Shown: piece by piece, positions 17,965 to 28,899 of the stretch
Position numbering within the stretch: the stretch's first letter is position 1
Layout: each line of letters starts with the position of its first letter
Assembly (NCBI GenBank): GCA_964036665.1
Contig: OZ038531.1
Span: forward strand, 20,562,324-20,626,323
Length of the DNA stretch: 64,000 nt
Source: Gordius sp. MW1
Lineage: Eukaryota > Nematomorpha > Gordioida > Gordea > Gordiidae
Reading direction: 5' to 3'
Program-made: the position numbers and the translations under genes
The notes under the pieces: generated by a model
Databases searched by the model: none
Told to the model about the DNA's origin: nothing
The model's input: only the letters and a program-made list of their open reading frames with translations

Positions 17965-19450
17965 TGTCAGGTTATATTGCTGATTCGTAAAAAAGTTAAA
18001 CAGATCAATCAGAATTTGATTGACATATGTCTAAATTGACTGGTATTTTGAAATTTGTAAACAAACTTTAAATTGACAGTTATTCATATATAGTTATATT
18101 TAAACCTTTTGACATTTATATATAATAAGCTATTTTGCAAACAATTTCTATGATTACTTCAAAATTTTATTATTAATATATATATAACAAATATAATGTA
18201 AATAAAAACAAACATAGAAAACACATATCTGAAAAATTTGTTTGCTGTACTTATACTTTGTAATATATTTTTTTGTTAGTTTTTGACTTTCATATTAATT
18301 TTGAGTGACAATTTAAGAGTAACATATGATTATAAGCTATTCTGCAAACCATTTCTATGATTACTCCAAATTCAAAAATTTTATAAACAAACTTTAAATG
18401 GATAATCTTGTGATTGACAGTTATTCTTATGTAGTTGTATTTAAAACTTTTGACATTTATATATAATAAGCTATTTTGTAAACCATTTCTATGATTACTC
18501 CAAAATTTTATTATTAATATATATATAACAAATATAATGTATATAAAAACAAACATAGAAAACACATATCTGAAAAATTTGTTTGCATGTACTTATACTT
18601 TGTAATATATTTTTTTGTTAGTTTTTTGACTTTCATATTAATTTTGAGTGACAATTTAAGAGTAACATTTGATTATAAGCTATTCTGTAAACCATTTCTC
18701 TAATTACTCCAAAATTTTATAAACAAACTTTAAATAAATAATCTTGTGATTGACAGTTATTCTTATATAGTTATATTTAAAACTTTTGACATTTATATAT
18801 AATAAGCTATTTTGCAAACCATTTCTATGATTATTCCAAAATTTTATTATTAATATATATATATCAAATATAATGTAATGTAAATAAAAACAAACATAGA
18901 AAACACATATCTGAAAAATTTGTTTGCATGTACTTATACTTTATAATATATTTTTTGTTAGTTTTTGACTTCCATATTAATGTTGAGTGACAACTTAAGA
19001 ATATATGATTATACGCTTTTTTGCAAACCATTTCTATAATTACTCCTAAATTTTATTATTAATATATATATATAACTAATATAATGTAAATAAAAACAAA
19101 CATAGAAAACACATATCTGACATGGTGTAATATAAATTCTGTATATATTCTGATATTAATACAAATATTTACCTATGTAAAGATTTAGATAATTTATATA
19201 TATTACGTATGGAGATTGGAATGTTTGGAGAATGGAATAATACCCAAATCCTATGTTGAGATTTATAATGGCCTTATTTACACACAAATATCACGCGTTT
19301 TTTTACGCTTTAGATTTGGCGTTAAAACACTTTTAACCAATGGCTATCTGGCGAAAATCACGTGATCTTGTTTACTTTTACATTTGTAGCCAATTCGTGC
19401 GCTTTATTGCTATGTTGAATTTTATTATTGTTGAATTATATAACCTTACA
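17965..19450. mobile_element. TGT...ACA inverted-repeat element, copy 2
   Basis: 1486 bp, starts TGTCAGGTTATATTGC, ends as complement of TGTAAGGTTATATAATTC, flanked by CCGG at 17961-17964 and 19451-19454. The unoccupied site with a single CCGG is present in the inverted copy near 20990 (TTGGCCGGAGTGCG). The interior holds about three tandem units of about 335 bp (starting near 18110, 18452 and 18788) with AAACACATATCTGA-type words, all non-coding. The last 130 bases resemble those of copy 1. Confidence 0.78.
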
Positions 19451-19892
19451 CCGGAGTGCGTCCTCCGTGCCCTTTGCATACATCGTTTGTAATTGGGATG
19501 GACGGTATCCCGAGGATTACGTTTTTCGCCGTTCCCGTAAATAGAGGTCCGGAATTGCCTCAAGCATTCAAGAGGAATGATCGTGTAAACCGGTCTGCAC
19601 CGACACATGGGTGGTGGTCGACGGCACCGCGAGGTGCTAATCGAAGACGTTGTGAAAAATGTCAGCGATGGCATCGTTTACCATTGTGTCCGCCTTCGAT
19701 TGTTAACGTACACGATAATATAAGTACCTTGCCTGTTGGAGGGCAAGTTGTCACGCCTGTTGGAGGGCAGGTGGCTTTTTCATCCCAAGTAAAACCAGCG
19801 GGTCGGTAAAGACTGTCGTTGGTAGTGCTCTGGTCACCCCGCTGGCTGCTATGACTTTGGCAGGTGATTTGCAAGGGCAGTGATTAGCTATT

Positions 19893-20000
19893 AAAAAGGG
19901 GAGGTGTGGCACATGATGATATATTTTAATTGATTTTTGAGATTTGTTATTTTATCGATTGCTTATCGATTTTCTTATTTTATTTTTATACAATTTATTT
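19893..20000 (+). repeat. Polypurine tract and 3' LTR start of element C
   Basis: AAAAAGGGGAGG at 19893-19904 followed by TGTGGCACATGATG. The first 95 bases of the LTR are repeated in inverted form at 20303-20389. The LTR end is not recognisable; 20000-20300 is AT-rich with no feature I can name. Confidence 0.6.
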
Positions 20001-20302
20001 CTGTTCAAGTACGTAATATTCCAATGATACAGTCATATATATTTTTCATAATCATGATGACATAACTTTTTATTTTCATGGTTTTATACAATAACGCGTA
20101 TCTTGCTTTTTTGATATTCATTTTGACACAAGCGAGTTTTTCTTAAATATCTTAATTGGAAAAGCAACATATCTTTTTGATTGATGATACATGTGTGTTG
20201 TTAATATAAGCCAAATACGGAGGAAATTTAGTTCAAAAATAGAATTTAATATTAACTAGAACAGTGATGAGGATGATTTGCCAAAGATCAAGAGGAGAAG
20301 GA

Positions 20303-20389
20303 TGACTTAACAAATATAAAAATAAAATAAGAAAATCGATAAAATAACAAATCTCAAGAATCAATTATAATATATCATCATATGCCACA
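20303..20389 (-). repeat. Inverted LTR start (partner of 19905)
   Basis: Minus-strand TGTGGCATATGATGAT and downstream bases match 19905-20000. Together with the flanking ORF3 copies this forms a second, older palindrome (19.45-21.05 kb) centred near 20.15 kb. Confidence 0.6.
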
Positions 20390-20659
20390 CCTACTTAACA
20401 CGCGTGTACCATAAATCACGAAGATACGTTACGCTTTGAATCACGATCCTAGAATATATACATTATTTATAAATACGCTTATAAAATAAAATGCGCTTTT
20501 TGTAAACATCATCATGACAAATGATATCAAAGATATAGAAAATTGAAGATCGAAAATTGCACATCATTTTTTTTATTGCAGACCAATTGTCAAGGTCATT
20601 GCAGCCAAAAGAGTAACCAGTGTGCTGCCAACGGTCGTTACCGATCCGCTGGTCTGCAC

Positions 20660-21042
20660 CTAAGGTGTGACCACCTGTCTTCCAACAGGCGTGACCACCT
20701 GCCCTCCAATAGAGGGTACTCAAATTACTATTTAAATTAACACCAGAGGGTTGGCACATGGGTAGGCGATGCCATCGTTGGCATCCTCAACAACGACTCC
20801 AGTTAACGCCTTGTGGGCACCGTCGGATACTACCCCTGGGTATATTTCCAGGTCCCTGCCGGTCCACTCCATCATCCCTTGTGAATGCTGGGGGCATCCT
20901 CGAACCCTATCGCGAAAAACGTGATTCTCGGAATTCCATCCATCCCAATTAAGAATGATATGTGTAAGGGTCTCGCAGGGCGCACTCCGGCCAAGCGCTC
21001 CACTATGAATCGCACAATACACCATCAAGCGATCACATCCAT
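20660..21042 (-). pseudogene. ORF3, inverted C-type copy without insertions
   Basis: ATG at 21042 preceded by a pyrimidine-rich tract ending TTTTGTAG. Begins MDVIA-stop-WCIVRF (TGA for the family Ser codon). It continues through the single CCGG that is the empty site for the element seen at 17965, then SFLIGMDGIPRITFF, and a knuckle C-stop-GCQRWHRLPMC in which the second codon is TGA. The tail has the doubled PVG(G/R)QVV motif and stop at 20662-20660. The stops at family-conserved codons mark it as a pseudogene, but it is the best template for the uninterrupted gene. Confidence 0.72.
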
Positions 21043-21059
21043 CTACAAAATATAATAAA

Positions 21060-21310
21060 AAAATATAAACATTATGCAGAATAACTTAATAGTTGTTCGA
21101 CATGCCTAGTTTCTACTTTTCAGTCTCTATTAGCTTAACCTCGTAAATCTTGTTAGCTAAATGGTCAATTACTCTGGATAACTCCCACCTAGGCTGACCT
21201 AAATACTTTCTTGACCAAACAACTTAATAATATATTTGGCCTTGCCTGTTAAATGATGTTTACAGCTGTTATCCAGCAAAAACGTAAATTATGACCAAAA
21301 AACAACCTAC
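21060..21310 (-). pseudogene. Pol C-terminal fragment upstream of inverted ORF3
   Basis: Minus-strand sequence colinear with 16520-16735: it carries the GHN-type word, KVKLIETEK-like text and a RHVEQLLSYSA-like end (CATGTCGAACAACTATTAAG), then stops before ORF3. It ends at about 21.3 kb; beyond it no pol sequence is visible. Confidence 0.6.
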
Positions 21311-21904
21311 AATTTATTTTGAATCGTCGGCAAAATCATAGCAATTAATATATCAGTTCGTAGTACAAATTATAATGATGGAGAATTTGATATATCTTCA
21401 AGTTTTTTTCACGTTTTTGAAGCCGCCACGATGTTTATTTAATACAATCACGTGCTATCGTATATAACGCGGCGAACGAGAATAAAGACATAAACATAAG
21501 CAAATAAACACAAAGAGAGCAATGATAGAAATAGAAATAGCACAGACGTAAAAATTGAGTTGAATAGAATAAAGGAAGATATAAAAATTGAAAGTTAAAT
21601 TGAATAAGGGAAGATATAAAATAAAGAGTAACATCTGGCACGTGGGATGCCACAAAAACAATTTAGGAATTTAGATAAATAAAAAAAATTAATAATACCA
21701 CCTATAATATTTTAGGAGATATTGATAAAACTTAGTTCAATTTTTAAAATACACGTTGTTTTACAATAAAGCGACACCATAAAGCAAGTTAACGCCATTT
21801 ACAAAAATTCTTAGCCTTCGTATTAAATTAAACAAAAATTATAAATGACTCTACATATTAAATTGACAACTTACACACCAATTGAATGGGTTCCAGTATA
21901 AGTA

Positions 21905-22356
21905 ATTTCATCGATGTGCATAGCCGCTTTGCTAATAGCAGACCATTAAATTTTGCAGATCCCAACAAATACGCATTAGATTTAACGTAAGTTACTATTA
22001 CAAAGCAAAATAAAAATTGCAAAATTTAAATTTCTAACATATATAGCCAAATGTTGGCAAACGGCTAAATAAATTTTGCCACAATATCACCTATCTAAGC
22101 CAAAATATTGATTAAATTGTTAATTAATTCAAAACAATCTTTGCATTATGTTGATTTTAGCCTCGAATTTGTTTTAATAAGTTGTTTTATGAGAAAACAA
22201 GGTAATATTAATTATTTTAAGAGTTATTTTTTGTTAATATTTCAGCAATCAAGTTCATACATAATAAAAGTTATTGAAAAAAGCTTAAAAAACAAAAACA
22301 ATATTATGTTCATCCGAAGATAATACATATGCATGTACCGAGGTGTACTATATAAG
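21905..22356. repeat. Direct repeat, copy 2 (pairs with 1085-1632)
   Basis: Same orientation as copy 1 with shared blocks including CGTTAGATTTAACGTAAG-like, GGCAAACGGCTAAAT and GATAATACATATGCATGTA. Outside it (21310-21900 and 22360-22840) I see only AT-rich DNA without genes. Confidence 0.6.
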
Positions 22357-22844
22357 ATATAGAATATAGGTTGTTATTTTACAAAATAGAAAAGTTACTC
22401 TTCCAATGTCAACTCAAAAATACTCAAAAAACACCATCTTCAAAAAGACCCGACTGCTATCAAAGCTAAATTTTAGAATTTCTTAAATATATTTATTGAT
22501 TACCAATTCTTTACAGGTAAAATTTGTATTATCGAAGGGTAGGGTTGGAATGATAAAATAGGTAAAAAGTGATTTTATATACTTTAAGACACAAGGGCCC
22601 ATCTTTAAGTAACAAAATCAACAAACTCCTTGAATTTTTTATATTAGCGCGCCTTTAAGGAGAGTAATTTCAGATATTAAAGGTTTTGGTGGTGAATAAA
22701 TCTACTCCGTAATTATATATTTACCCAACGATTATTTTATCATAAGTGTATAATAGGAATACTCTATTAAAATATAATATAAATCATCTTTTTCTAGTGT
22801 GCTCAACATTTAATCGACCCAAAAGAAGTCCTAAAGTCCTACCA

Positions 22845-22930
22845 TGTCCAAGCTGTCCCGCCATTGGGTATTTACCAAGTGTTGGGCCTCTTTTTCGGGG
22901 CTGACCACGACCTCCCTGGTCGGTGCCGTA
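22845..22930 (-). pseudogene. ORF3 C-terminal tail fragment
   Basis: Minus-strand frame gives REVVVSPEKEAQHLVNTQ and RDSLDMVG, the same tail as the copies near 23600 and 25000. No other part of ORF3 is attached. The stretch 22930-23250 has no recognisable gene. Confidence 0.5.
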
Positions 22931-23254
22931 AACAGCTCCCGATTGCTTCGCCGTATGCCAGTCAAGGTATTGTGCCTAGAGTGCAATTACTTTTTTCAAC
23001 CCTAACCCAAAAACGTTTAAATTTGTTACGAATCTATCTCGAACACGTTTTAAATTTTGGTATCCAACGCGAGAGTAAAAAAATTACCCTCCTCTTCATG
23101 GCGGTGTGTAAATTGAATCGATATATTTAAGTGCGATTTATGAGACCAATTGATCCCACAGTTTTGATTACTAAATCTAATTAAATGATTTATTATAGTG
23201 ATGTATAAATATGCTAGCATCTACAATATTGTGTCTCAATTGATTTAAAATTTA

Positions 23255-23320
23255 TACAGCACGGACCTGGTAGGTTCTCAATTTGAAAGGATGAGGCGTG
23301 AGGATCCGTGACCAAGTAAG
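23255..23320 (+). pseudogene. ORF3 tail fragment with purine tract
   Basis: Plus-strand STDLVGSQFERMRREDP followed by stop, matching the extreme C-terminus of the ORF3 tail at 25030-25080, then a purine-rich GTAAAAGGGGAATGGAGG that resembles a polypurine tract. Confidence 0.5.
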
Positions 23321-23549
23321 TTGTAAAAGGGGAATGGAGGTTAGTTATTTAGGAAAATGTTGCTGGGGGGCTGGACGGATCATCAGTAAATTAATGAGGT
23401 TGTTATAGTTTTTATTAAGCGGAGTGTTATCGATATAACATTGAATTTGATCTGTTGACATATGTTTTCCGCTATTAGTTTCAAACCAGAAATATATGTA
23501 TATACAATTAAAGCTAATTAAACAAATAACGCCTGGACTTCTCAGATGG

Positions 23550-24060
23550 TCAAGGATCCTCACAGCTCATCCTTTCGAATCGAGGATCCACCAGGTGCGT
23601 GCTGTCCCGCATTAGAGTATTATCCATTAATTGCATTGCTTTCTCAGGGCTAGCCACGACCTGACTAGTGTCCATTGTAATCAGCTCCAGCGCCACCGTC
23701 TCTACAGCGCTTCCGTCCTTCTTGCCTTGCTGGCCTAGACGGAATTGTTCTCCCACACATTGATATTCGATGCCACTGGCGACACTCTCGACAGAAGGGC
23801 CTTGTCTGCCTAATTCTTGTCTGACATCCCGCCTGCGAACGGCATGACGTCCTTCCACTCTCGGAACGTCTCGGACGATTCTGGGGGAGTTGTGTTGTCG
23901 TCTGAGCTGCGCGCGGGGACACCTCTCGGTGCTGGTTCAGGTTAACTCGCCCAGCTTTACCTAGTAGGCCACGGTGTCCCGACACCGCGTTGCTATGTCT
24001 ATCCATATTAGGCCTAGCCGACTCTCAATGTGTTTGCCTTATACCCGCCGCACTTCCATC
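23550..24060 (-). pseudogene. ORF3 copy G3 (B-type), minus strand
   Basis: Contains CRECRQWHRISMC (CX2CX3HX4C) within an open stretch 24006-23665 rich in Arg and Gln. The tail SQVVASPEKAMQLMDNT, RDSTHLVDPRFERM and SCEDP-stop lies in a different frame, reachable only by a frame change after the knuckle. It is inverted relative to the neighbouring copy at 24338, and both share the frame relation between knuckle and tail. Confidence 0.65.
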
Positions 24061-24295
24061 CAATTGGGTACGTCCCGTGAGAACTCTTACGAAGGGCTCC
24101 ATAGGCTTTCTTTCCAAAGCTGGGAAAAGGTCGGTCTTGACCTTCTATTTCATTTGCTTCATGTCGCTCTCAAGCCTACCTCGACGACTTCCCAATCCGT
24201 TACGTATTCCACGAGGCAAAGATCCTATCTCAAAAGGGTACAAAAATGTACGAGATCGAAGTGCTAGCTTCTCCGGGTCGGCACGTGGAATAGTT
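24060..24295 (+). pseudogene. Pol C-terminal fragment (B-type)
   Basis: Frameshifted integrase end; KGTKMYEIEVLASPGRHVE followed by TAG at about 24290 matches YQKGTKMYEIEV of element B at 39.1 kb. It defines the natural end of pol in this family, about 45-50 bases upstream of ORF3. Confidence 0.65.
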
Positions 24296-24337
24296 ACGCT
24301 CCAGATTGATATAATAATTTCTTTATATTTTATCAAG

Positions 24338-25080
24338 ATGGAATACGTAACTGAATGGGTGATCGTGGAAGTGCGCTTGAGAGCGATATCACACGAACGA
24401 AGAGGGCGGCCGAAACCGATCGTTTTTGAGGTCTGAGAGCGACGGCGAATGGAACCCTAAGTTAGCGTGCGGCACGAAGACACCCGCACGGAGGAAAGGG
24501 CGGCGGGTAGGCATAGACGGGCAACACGTCAGGAGGCAGCTAGACCTAATTCAGGTAGGCAGAGCAACGCGGTACACAGACACCTTGGCCAACCTCGGGG
24601 TTTAGCTGGACAGGATGACCTGGTGCAACAAAAAATTGTGGCCCCGCGATATGCCCGAACTACAACGACGCAACGTCGACAAAATCGCCAGATACGTCCA
24701 GAGGCGAGGACGGAAGAAGAAGGTCGTCACGTGGTCCGAAGGCAGGACAGCCGGCAGCAACAAGGCAAACTAGAGCCTTCTGCAGGGGATGCAGAAGGTG
24801 GCACCGAATGCCGATGTGTAGACGAGGAATCCCGTCCAGGCCAGCAAGGTAGGAAAGGACGGTAGCGCCGGTAGAATCGGTAGCGTCGGTGGTTTCGATA
24901 GCGCAGGTAGAAACGTTGACGACGGTGGAGCCGGTACGTGTGGAAGAGGTTACAATGGACAGCAATCAGGTCGTGGTCAGCCCTGAGGAAGAAATGACAT
25001 TATTAGGGAATACTCCAGGGCGGGACAGCACGGACCTGGTGTTCCCACAATTTGAAAAAATGAGATGTAAGGATCTGTAA
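24338..25080 (+). pseudogene. ORF3 copy G4 (B-type)
   Basis: ATG at 24338 follows TTTATATTTTATCAAG (splice-acceptor-like). Begins MEYVTEWVIVEVRL and is open for 33 codons, then broken. Middle part 24467-24865 is Arg/Gln/Thr-rich. The knuckle CRGCRRWHRMPMC lies near 24780-24820. The tail NQVVVSPEEEMTLLGNT, RDSTDLVFPQFEKM and RCKDL-stop (to 25080) is in another frame. The N-terminal M-E-x-x-x-E-W pattern links it to the D-type starts in A and C. Probably a decayed copy of the ORF3 that belongs to element B. Confidence 0.65.
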
Positions 25081-25486
25081 CCTTTCCATGGGTGGATTAT
25101 TATTCTAACTACCCTTTTTATTATATAAAAGGTTGAATATCGTTTTTGTAACGAATAGACGAAGGACTATTTTATATAATCAACTGATTCATACCATTAT
25201 TTTATTTAATCACCTGATTCATAACGTTATTGTGTATAATCATCTGATGCATACGTTTATCAATTTAAATAATCATCGGCTACATTTTTACTTGTTGGTA
25301 CATCTTTCTTTGGTGTTTGAAAATATTAGTACGAATCTCAGTTCCGCAATAATACCTTGGATATAAGATTATTTCTCCATTCTCCATAATATCAATCGTT
25401 TCTCATCACAATAATTGGTGATAGCGAGAAAAGAACCATAGCCACAAAAAGCCGGAAGCCTTGGGAAACACGAAAAGAAAACAGTT

Positions 25487-25762
25487 TGAGGAACAACAAA
25501 AATATACGTTCAAACAATATACAACAATGGCTTTGGTAAGTTATTTCTTTTATATTTGATTAAATTTTAATAACTTTGAGTAGTATCGCATTGTAATAAT
25601 AATTTCAGTTAAGGAGTAATAATATTTAGTGACACTAAAATGATATGAATAATTACGTATTGATTATCTTGCTAGCACTAATCTTTTATTTCATTTGTTC
25701 TTTTAAGGTTCTACGTATAACCTTGATTAAATTTGGTTTTTGAATAGCTTTTACTTTTTTAA
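25487..25762 (+). promoter_or_regulatory. Element B leader with short upstream ATG and splice-donor-like site
   Basis: Shared with 43195-42920 on the minus strand, starting TTTGAGGAACAACAAAAATATACG. ATG-GCT-TTG at 25527-25535 is followed directly by GTAAGTTATT, a strong 5' splice-site match. Unspliced, this ATG gives only a ten-codon peptide; spliced to the ORF3 acceptor (24337|24338 type) the frame would be kept. In the minus-strand copy the site reads ATG-TTG|GTAGGT (43161-43154). The splicing is inferred. Confidence 0.45.
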
Positions 25763-26035
25763 ATGTTTGGGTCAAAGCCCTCAACATTAAATATTAACAT
25801 AATATTTAATTGTTTGAGCGAAAACATTATTTTAATAGGTTTAATTTTAGTAATATGTGTGTTATTTTGGTTGATTAAGATTAAGAAGAATAATGAAATA
25901 ATTGGGGCTCTAGAGTTAAAGGAAGGGCCCAAATGTTTTGGCTGTATGGATGTAGGACATATCCCAAGAAACTGCCCGAGAGAAGGGCGAGGGGTATGGC
26001 AAGGAAGACCCCGAGGTGGTAATAATTGTATGTGA
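25763..26035 (+). CDS. Element B ORF1, truncated copy: membrane segment plus zinc knuckle
   Basis: 90 codons. Residues about 20-39 are a membrane segment (NIILIGLILVICVLFWL), followed by a Lys-rich stretch and CFGCMDVGHIPRNC at 58-71 (canonical CX2CX4HX4C). The frame stops after GGNNCM; the fuller copy at 42918-42478 continues with a Ser/Arg and Pro-rich region. Same architecture as ORF1 of element A although the sequences are very different. Interpreted as the gag-position protein of B. Confidence 0.7.
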   Translation: MFGSKPSTLNINIIFNCLSENIILIGLILVICVLFWLIKIKKNNEIIGALELKEGPKCFGCMDVGHIPRNCPREGRGVWQGRPRGGNNCM

Positions 26036-26517
26036 AATACAGGTGTCTAGAGTGGAAGAATTGGGCACAAGCACCTGTAGTTGTAGGTGCAGGGAGGGGA
26101 GAGAAAGGGTAGCAACCAGGGAGGGCTGCTACACCTGTAAATAAACATCTAAAAAAATTATTTAGCCCAGTCCATTCCCCAATAATTAGCCCAAAACCCC
26201 CTCCCAAAATAATTATCCCAAAACCCCCTCCCCTAATAAACAGCCCAATATCCCCTCCCCTAATACAGATTCCAACCCCCCCCCCCCCCCCCTTGCCTAC
26301 TAAATAGACCAAAACCCCTTACCCTAATAAACAGCTCCACCCCCTTTAAATATATTCCCGCTCCAATAATATCTTTGCCTTACAAACAAAAACCATTTGA
26401 AGTATCTCCTTCTTTAATGTCCTTCTTAACCTCAATAACAAACTTTCCAGGGGATAGCAAGCCCTTTTTGCGCTTTCCTTTAAAAATGAGGAGGAAAGGA
26501 AGGAATGAGGTATTAAG
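26036..26517 (+). pseudogene. Element B ORF1 tail: Pro-rich low-complexity region
   Basis: Plus-strand C-rich sequence whose translation in shifting frames is a repetitive PKPPPKIIIPKPP-type text, with a C run at 26277-26292. The same region is in the other B copy (42200-42480) and in the fragment at 36254-36618. At 26516 the B sequence (ATTAAGAAC) breaks off into the terminal repeat of the MULE element. Confidence 0.6.
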
Positions 26518-27209
26518 AACCCCTTCAAGTCAACTCACAAACGGTCAGCTCAAAAATCGTTAACAGGAGTTAACGATCGTTAACCCTTTAAATCCGAGTC
26601 AGCTTACAAACATACAACTCACAAATTAAGGGTTAACGATTGATGGATGTCGTATTTATTAATACTTTTAAAACAGATGATTTTCAAATTAAATTTGCAT
26701 AATTATAACTTATAAAATAAGTTTAAATATAAAAGGCTATAAATTGCACATAACTACTTAAATAAGATGCAAGAATATGATAGATTATTTTATATTGGAG
26801 AATAAATGGATAATATTGTATTTTTCTTTGTAGGTAAGAGTTGCACTATATATATTAATTGAAGATATGAGAATATAATAGAAAATTGGATATTAGACTG
26901 TAAGTTGTATAATGTGTTAGCTTTTAAGGTAATATTAAACGTTGAAGTGATATAATTATAGCCGTAAACAAATATTTCTACCGAATTAAATTTAACGTTG
27001 TATCCACTTTGTATGCAACACGCGTCCTAAAAATGTTGAGTAAAACCGCCTACATATGTTATTAATCACAATTTTTTAAAATACACTTAAAATTTTTTAC
27101 TTATAAATTATATGTGGGTCAGAAATAGTTGCACCCTTCAAATAGATCACATGTTGCTGCAGACTGTGTTGATCTTTTATAATACAGAAAATCACAGTTT
27201 ATAACCCTA

Positions 27210-27860
27210 AAAATCTTAATAAACATGACATAAACATTTGGTAAATATTAAAAATCTTAAACTTAGATATTTCTGTACACATATTGGGAAATTTAAAAAT
27301 AACTGAGCTCTTGACCCTAAAAACCTATATAAATTTTACATTTTGGTATGTATTACAAATCTTAAACTTAAAAACTTGTATTGTACACATATTGGGAAAA
27401 TTGAAAATAACTTAGCTTCTAACCCTAAAAATCTATATCAACATGACATTTTTAAAGTTTAATTTAATTTAACTAAATATTTACCTACTTAAAGAAGATG
27501 CAATAATATAGTATGTTGTATATTGGAGTTCAAATTTTATAAGATGATAGGTTTAAAATGAGTTTAATTGTAAGGGGCTATATATAGTTTGGTATTTAAT
27601 TAAAAGAAGATCCAATAATATGGTGGTAAATTGTATATTGGAGTGCAAATCGTCTAATATTATAGCTTTAATGATAGGTTTAATTGCAAAAGGCTATAAA
27701 TAGCTTAATATTTAACTACAGAAGGTGCAATAATACGGTAGTATTTGGAGTGTAAATCGTTAATATTATAGCTTTTATGATGAGTTTAATTGCAAGAGTT
27801 TATAAATAGCTTGCTATTTAACTATGTAAAAAAGTTGCAATAATATGGTTGTAGGTAGTG
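27210..27860. repeat. Two degenerate tandem arrays inside MULE copy 1
   Basis: At 27205-27440 two and a half units of about 112 bp open with CCCTAAAAA(T/C)CT and include TGTACACATATTGGGAAA. At 27490-27830 three units of about 112 bp include ATTGGAGTGCAAAT and GGCTATAAATAGCTT; a diverged unit sits near 26760. No coding potential; probably internal minisatellites of the transposon. Confidence 0.6.
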
Positions 27861-28252
27861 ATGTTTTGCAGCGCGCCATTTTAGACCATCGCTTTAATTG
27901 GAAGACGGAGACAAAGAAGCGAAGACTTTAAGACACTTCTAAAAACCTAGAAACATAATATATAACAAAGGCGTAACTCGATTTTTTGAAAGAGGGGGTT
28001 ATAAGATTTTTATGGTTAAATTTTTTTTGTAACTAAAAATTTTTTTTCTAAAATTTTAAAGTGACAATAACGTATAAATAATAAAATACTAAAAGTAAAA
28101 TTCCAACAAATATTTATTTTTATTAAATATACAATATAAAAATTATAAATTGAAAATCATGAGAGGGGTTCTAACCCCCCTCCCCACGCCATTGATATAT
28201 ACATTTAATTTTTTTGATAAAATCACTTAAAAACACTAAATTGACTAAGAAT

Positions 28253-28734
28253 CAGTCTTGTTAAGGAGCGGCGCTCGGAGCGCCGCTCCATTTTTTCAAA
28301 AAAAGCTGGAGTCGCTCCTTTTAGGGCAATTTAATATATAAAATTCAGTCTTGTTAACGCTCCTTTTTAAAAGTAGCGATTCCCGCTCCCGCTCCTACCT
28401 TCTCAAAAGGAGCGATTCCCACTCCCGCTCCTACCTTCTCAAAAAGAGCGCTCCCGCTCCAACTAATGGAGCGGCGCTCCATCACCGCTCCTTTGATTTT
28501 CATTTTTTTAGTAGGTACATGAAACAAAATTTAATTAATTTTTTTAAAATGGTTTTAATTATTTTTGGGCAATTCATTCATACGTTAGCTGAGCTTATAA
28601 ATTTATATTTAGAGAGTACATGATAATCAATATTCAAAAATTGAAAATCATATATATACCTAATATAATAAATCTCCCTCTTCTGAGAAAAAACAGTCAA
28701 TATTAAATTTTGGTCAAAAAACATATGAACCTAT
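28253..28734. mobile_element. hAT remnants (rearranged) related to 31846-34614
   Basis: 28253-28345 equals the complement of the right end of the complete hAT (34614 inward) with an internal deletion. 28346-28515 equals its left end (31846 onward). 28520-28734 equals the complement of 33975-33765. GC-rich GGAGCGGCGCTCC subterminal repeats are typical of this family. Confidence 0.8.
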
Positions 28735-28899
28735 TGTAGTGATATGATTTGTCATAACTTCGTTATTGTTAACGATATTTAATTACAATTGTATATATGT
28801 ATTCCTTGTGGAGATATACCACGTTTTTATGTTCCTGTTTTAAAATGGATTATGTAAATTGGAAATAAACAAATTATAATTAAAAAACAATTTATCACA
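28735..28899 (+). repeat. LTR of element D
   Basis: 165 bp, TGTAGTGATATG to TTTATCACA, followed at once by ATGGCGCGGTCG. TGGCGC at 28901 is the usual start of a gypsy primer-binding site, so the gag ATG overlaps it. The 3' LTR is missing because the element is cut at 31642. Confidence 0.6.

Larger units (their letters stand above)
16772..19809 (+). pseudogene. Element C ORF3, interrupted by two transposons
   Basis: ATG at 16772 follows a long pyrimidine tract ending ACATTGTAG, the clearest 3'-splice-site look of the family. MDVITSWCIVRI is cut at 16806 by a hAT element (16807-17939). A short ORF3 piece (17940-17964) is cut again at CCGG by the TGT...ACA element (17965-19450). The remainder from 19455 reads RPPCPLHTSFVIGMDGIPR, and later CEKCQRWHRLPLC (CX2CX3HX4C), then a duplicated PVGGQV motif and stop at 19807-19809. 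The copy at 21042-20660 shows the uninterrupted arrangement. Basic, Cys/His-containing protein of unknown role. Confidence 0.75.
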
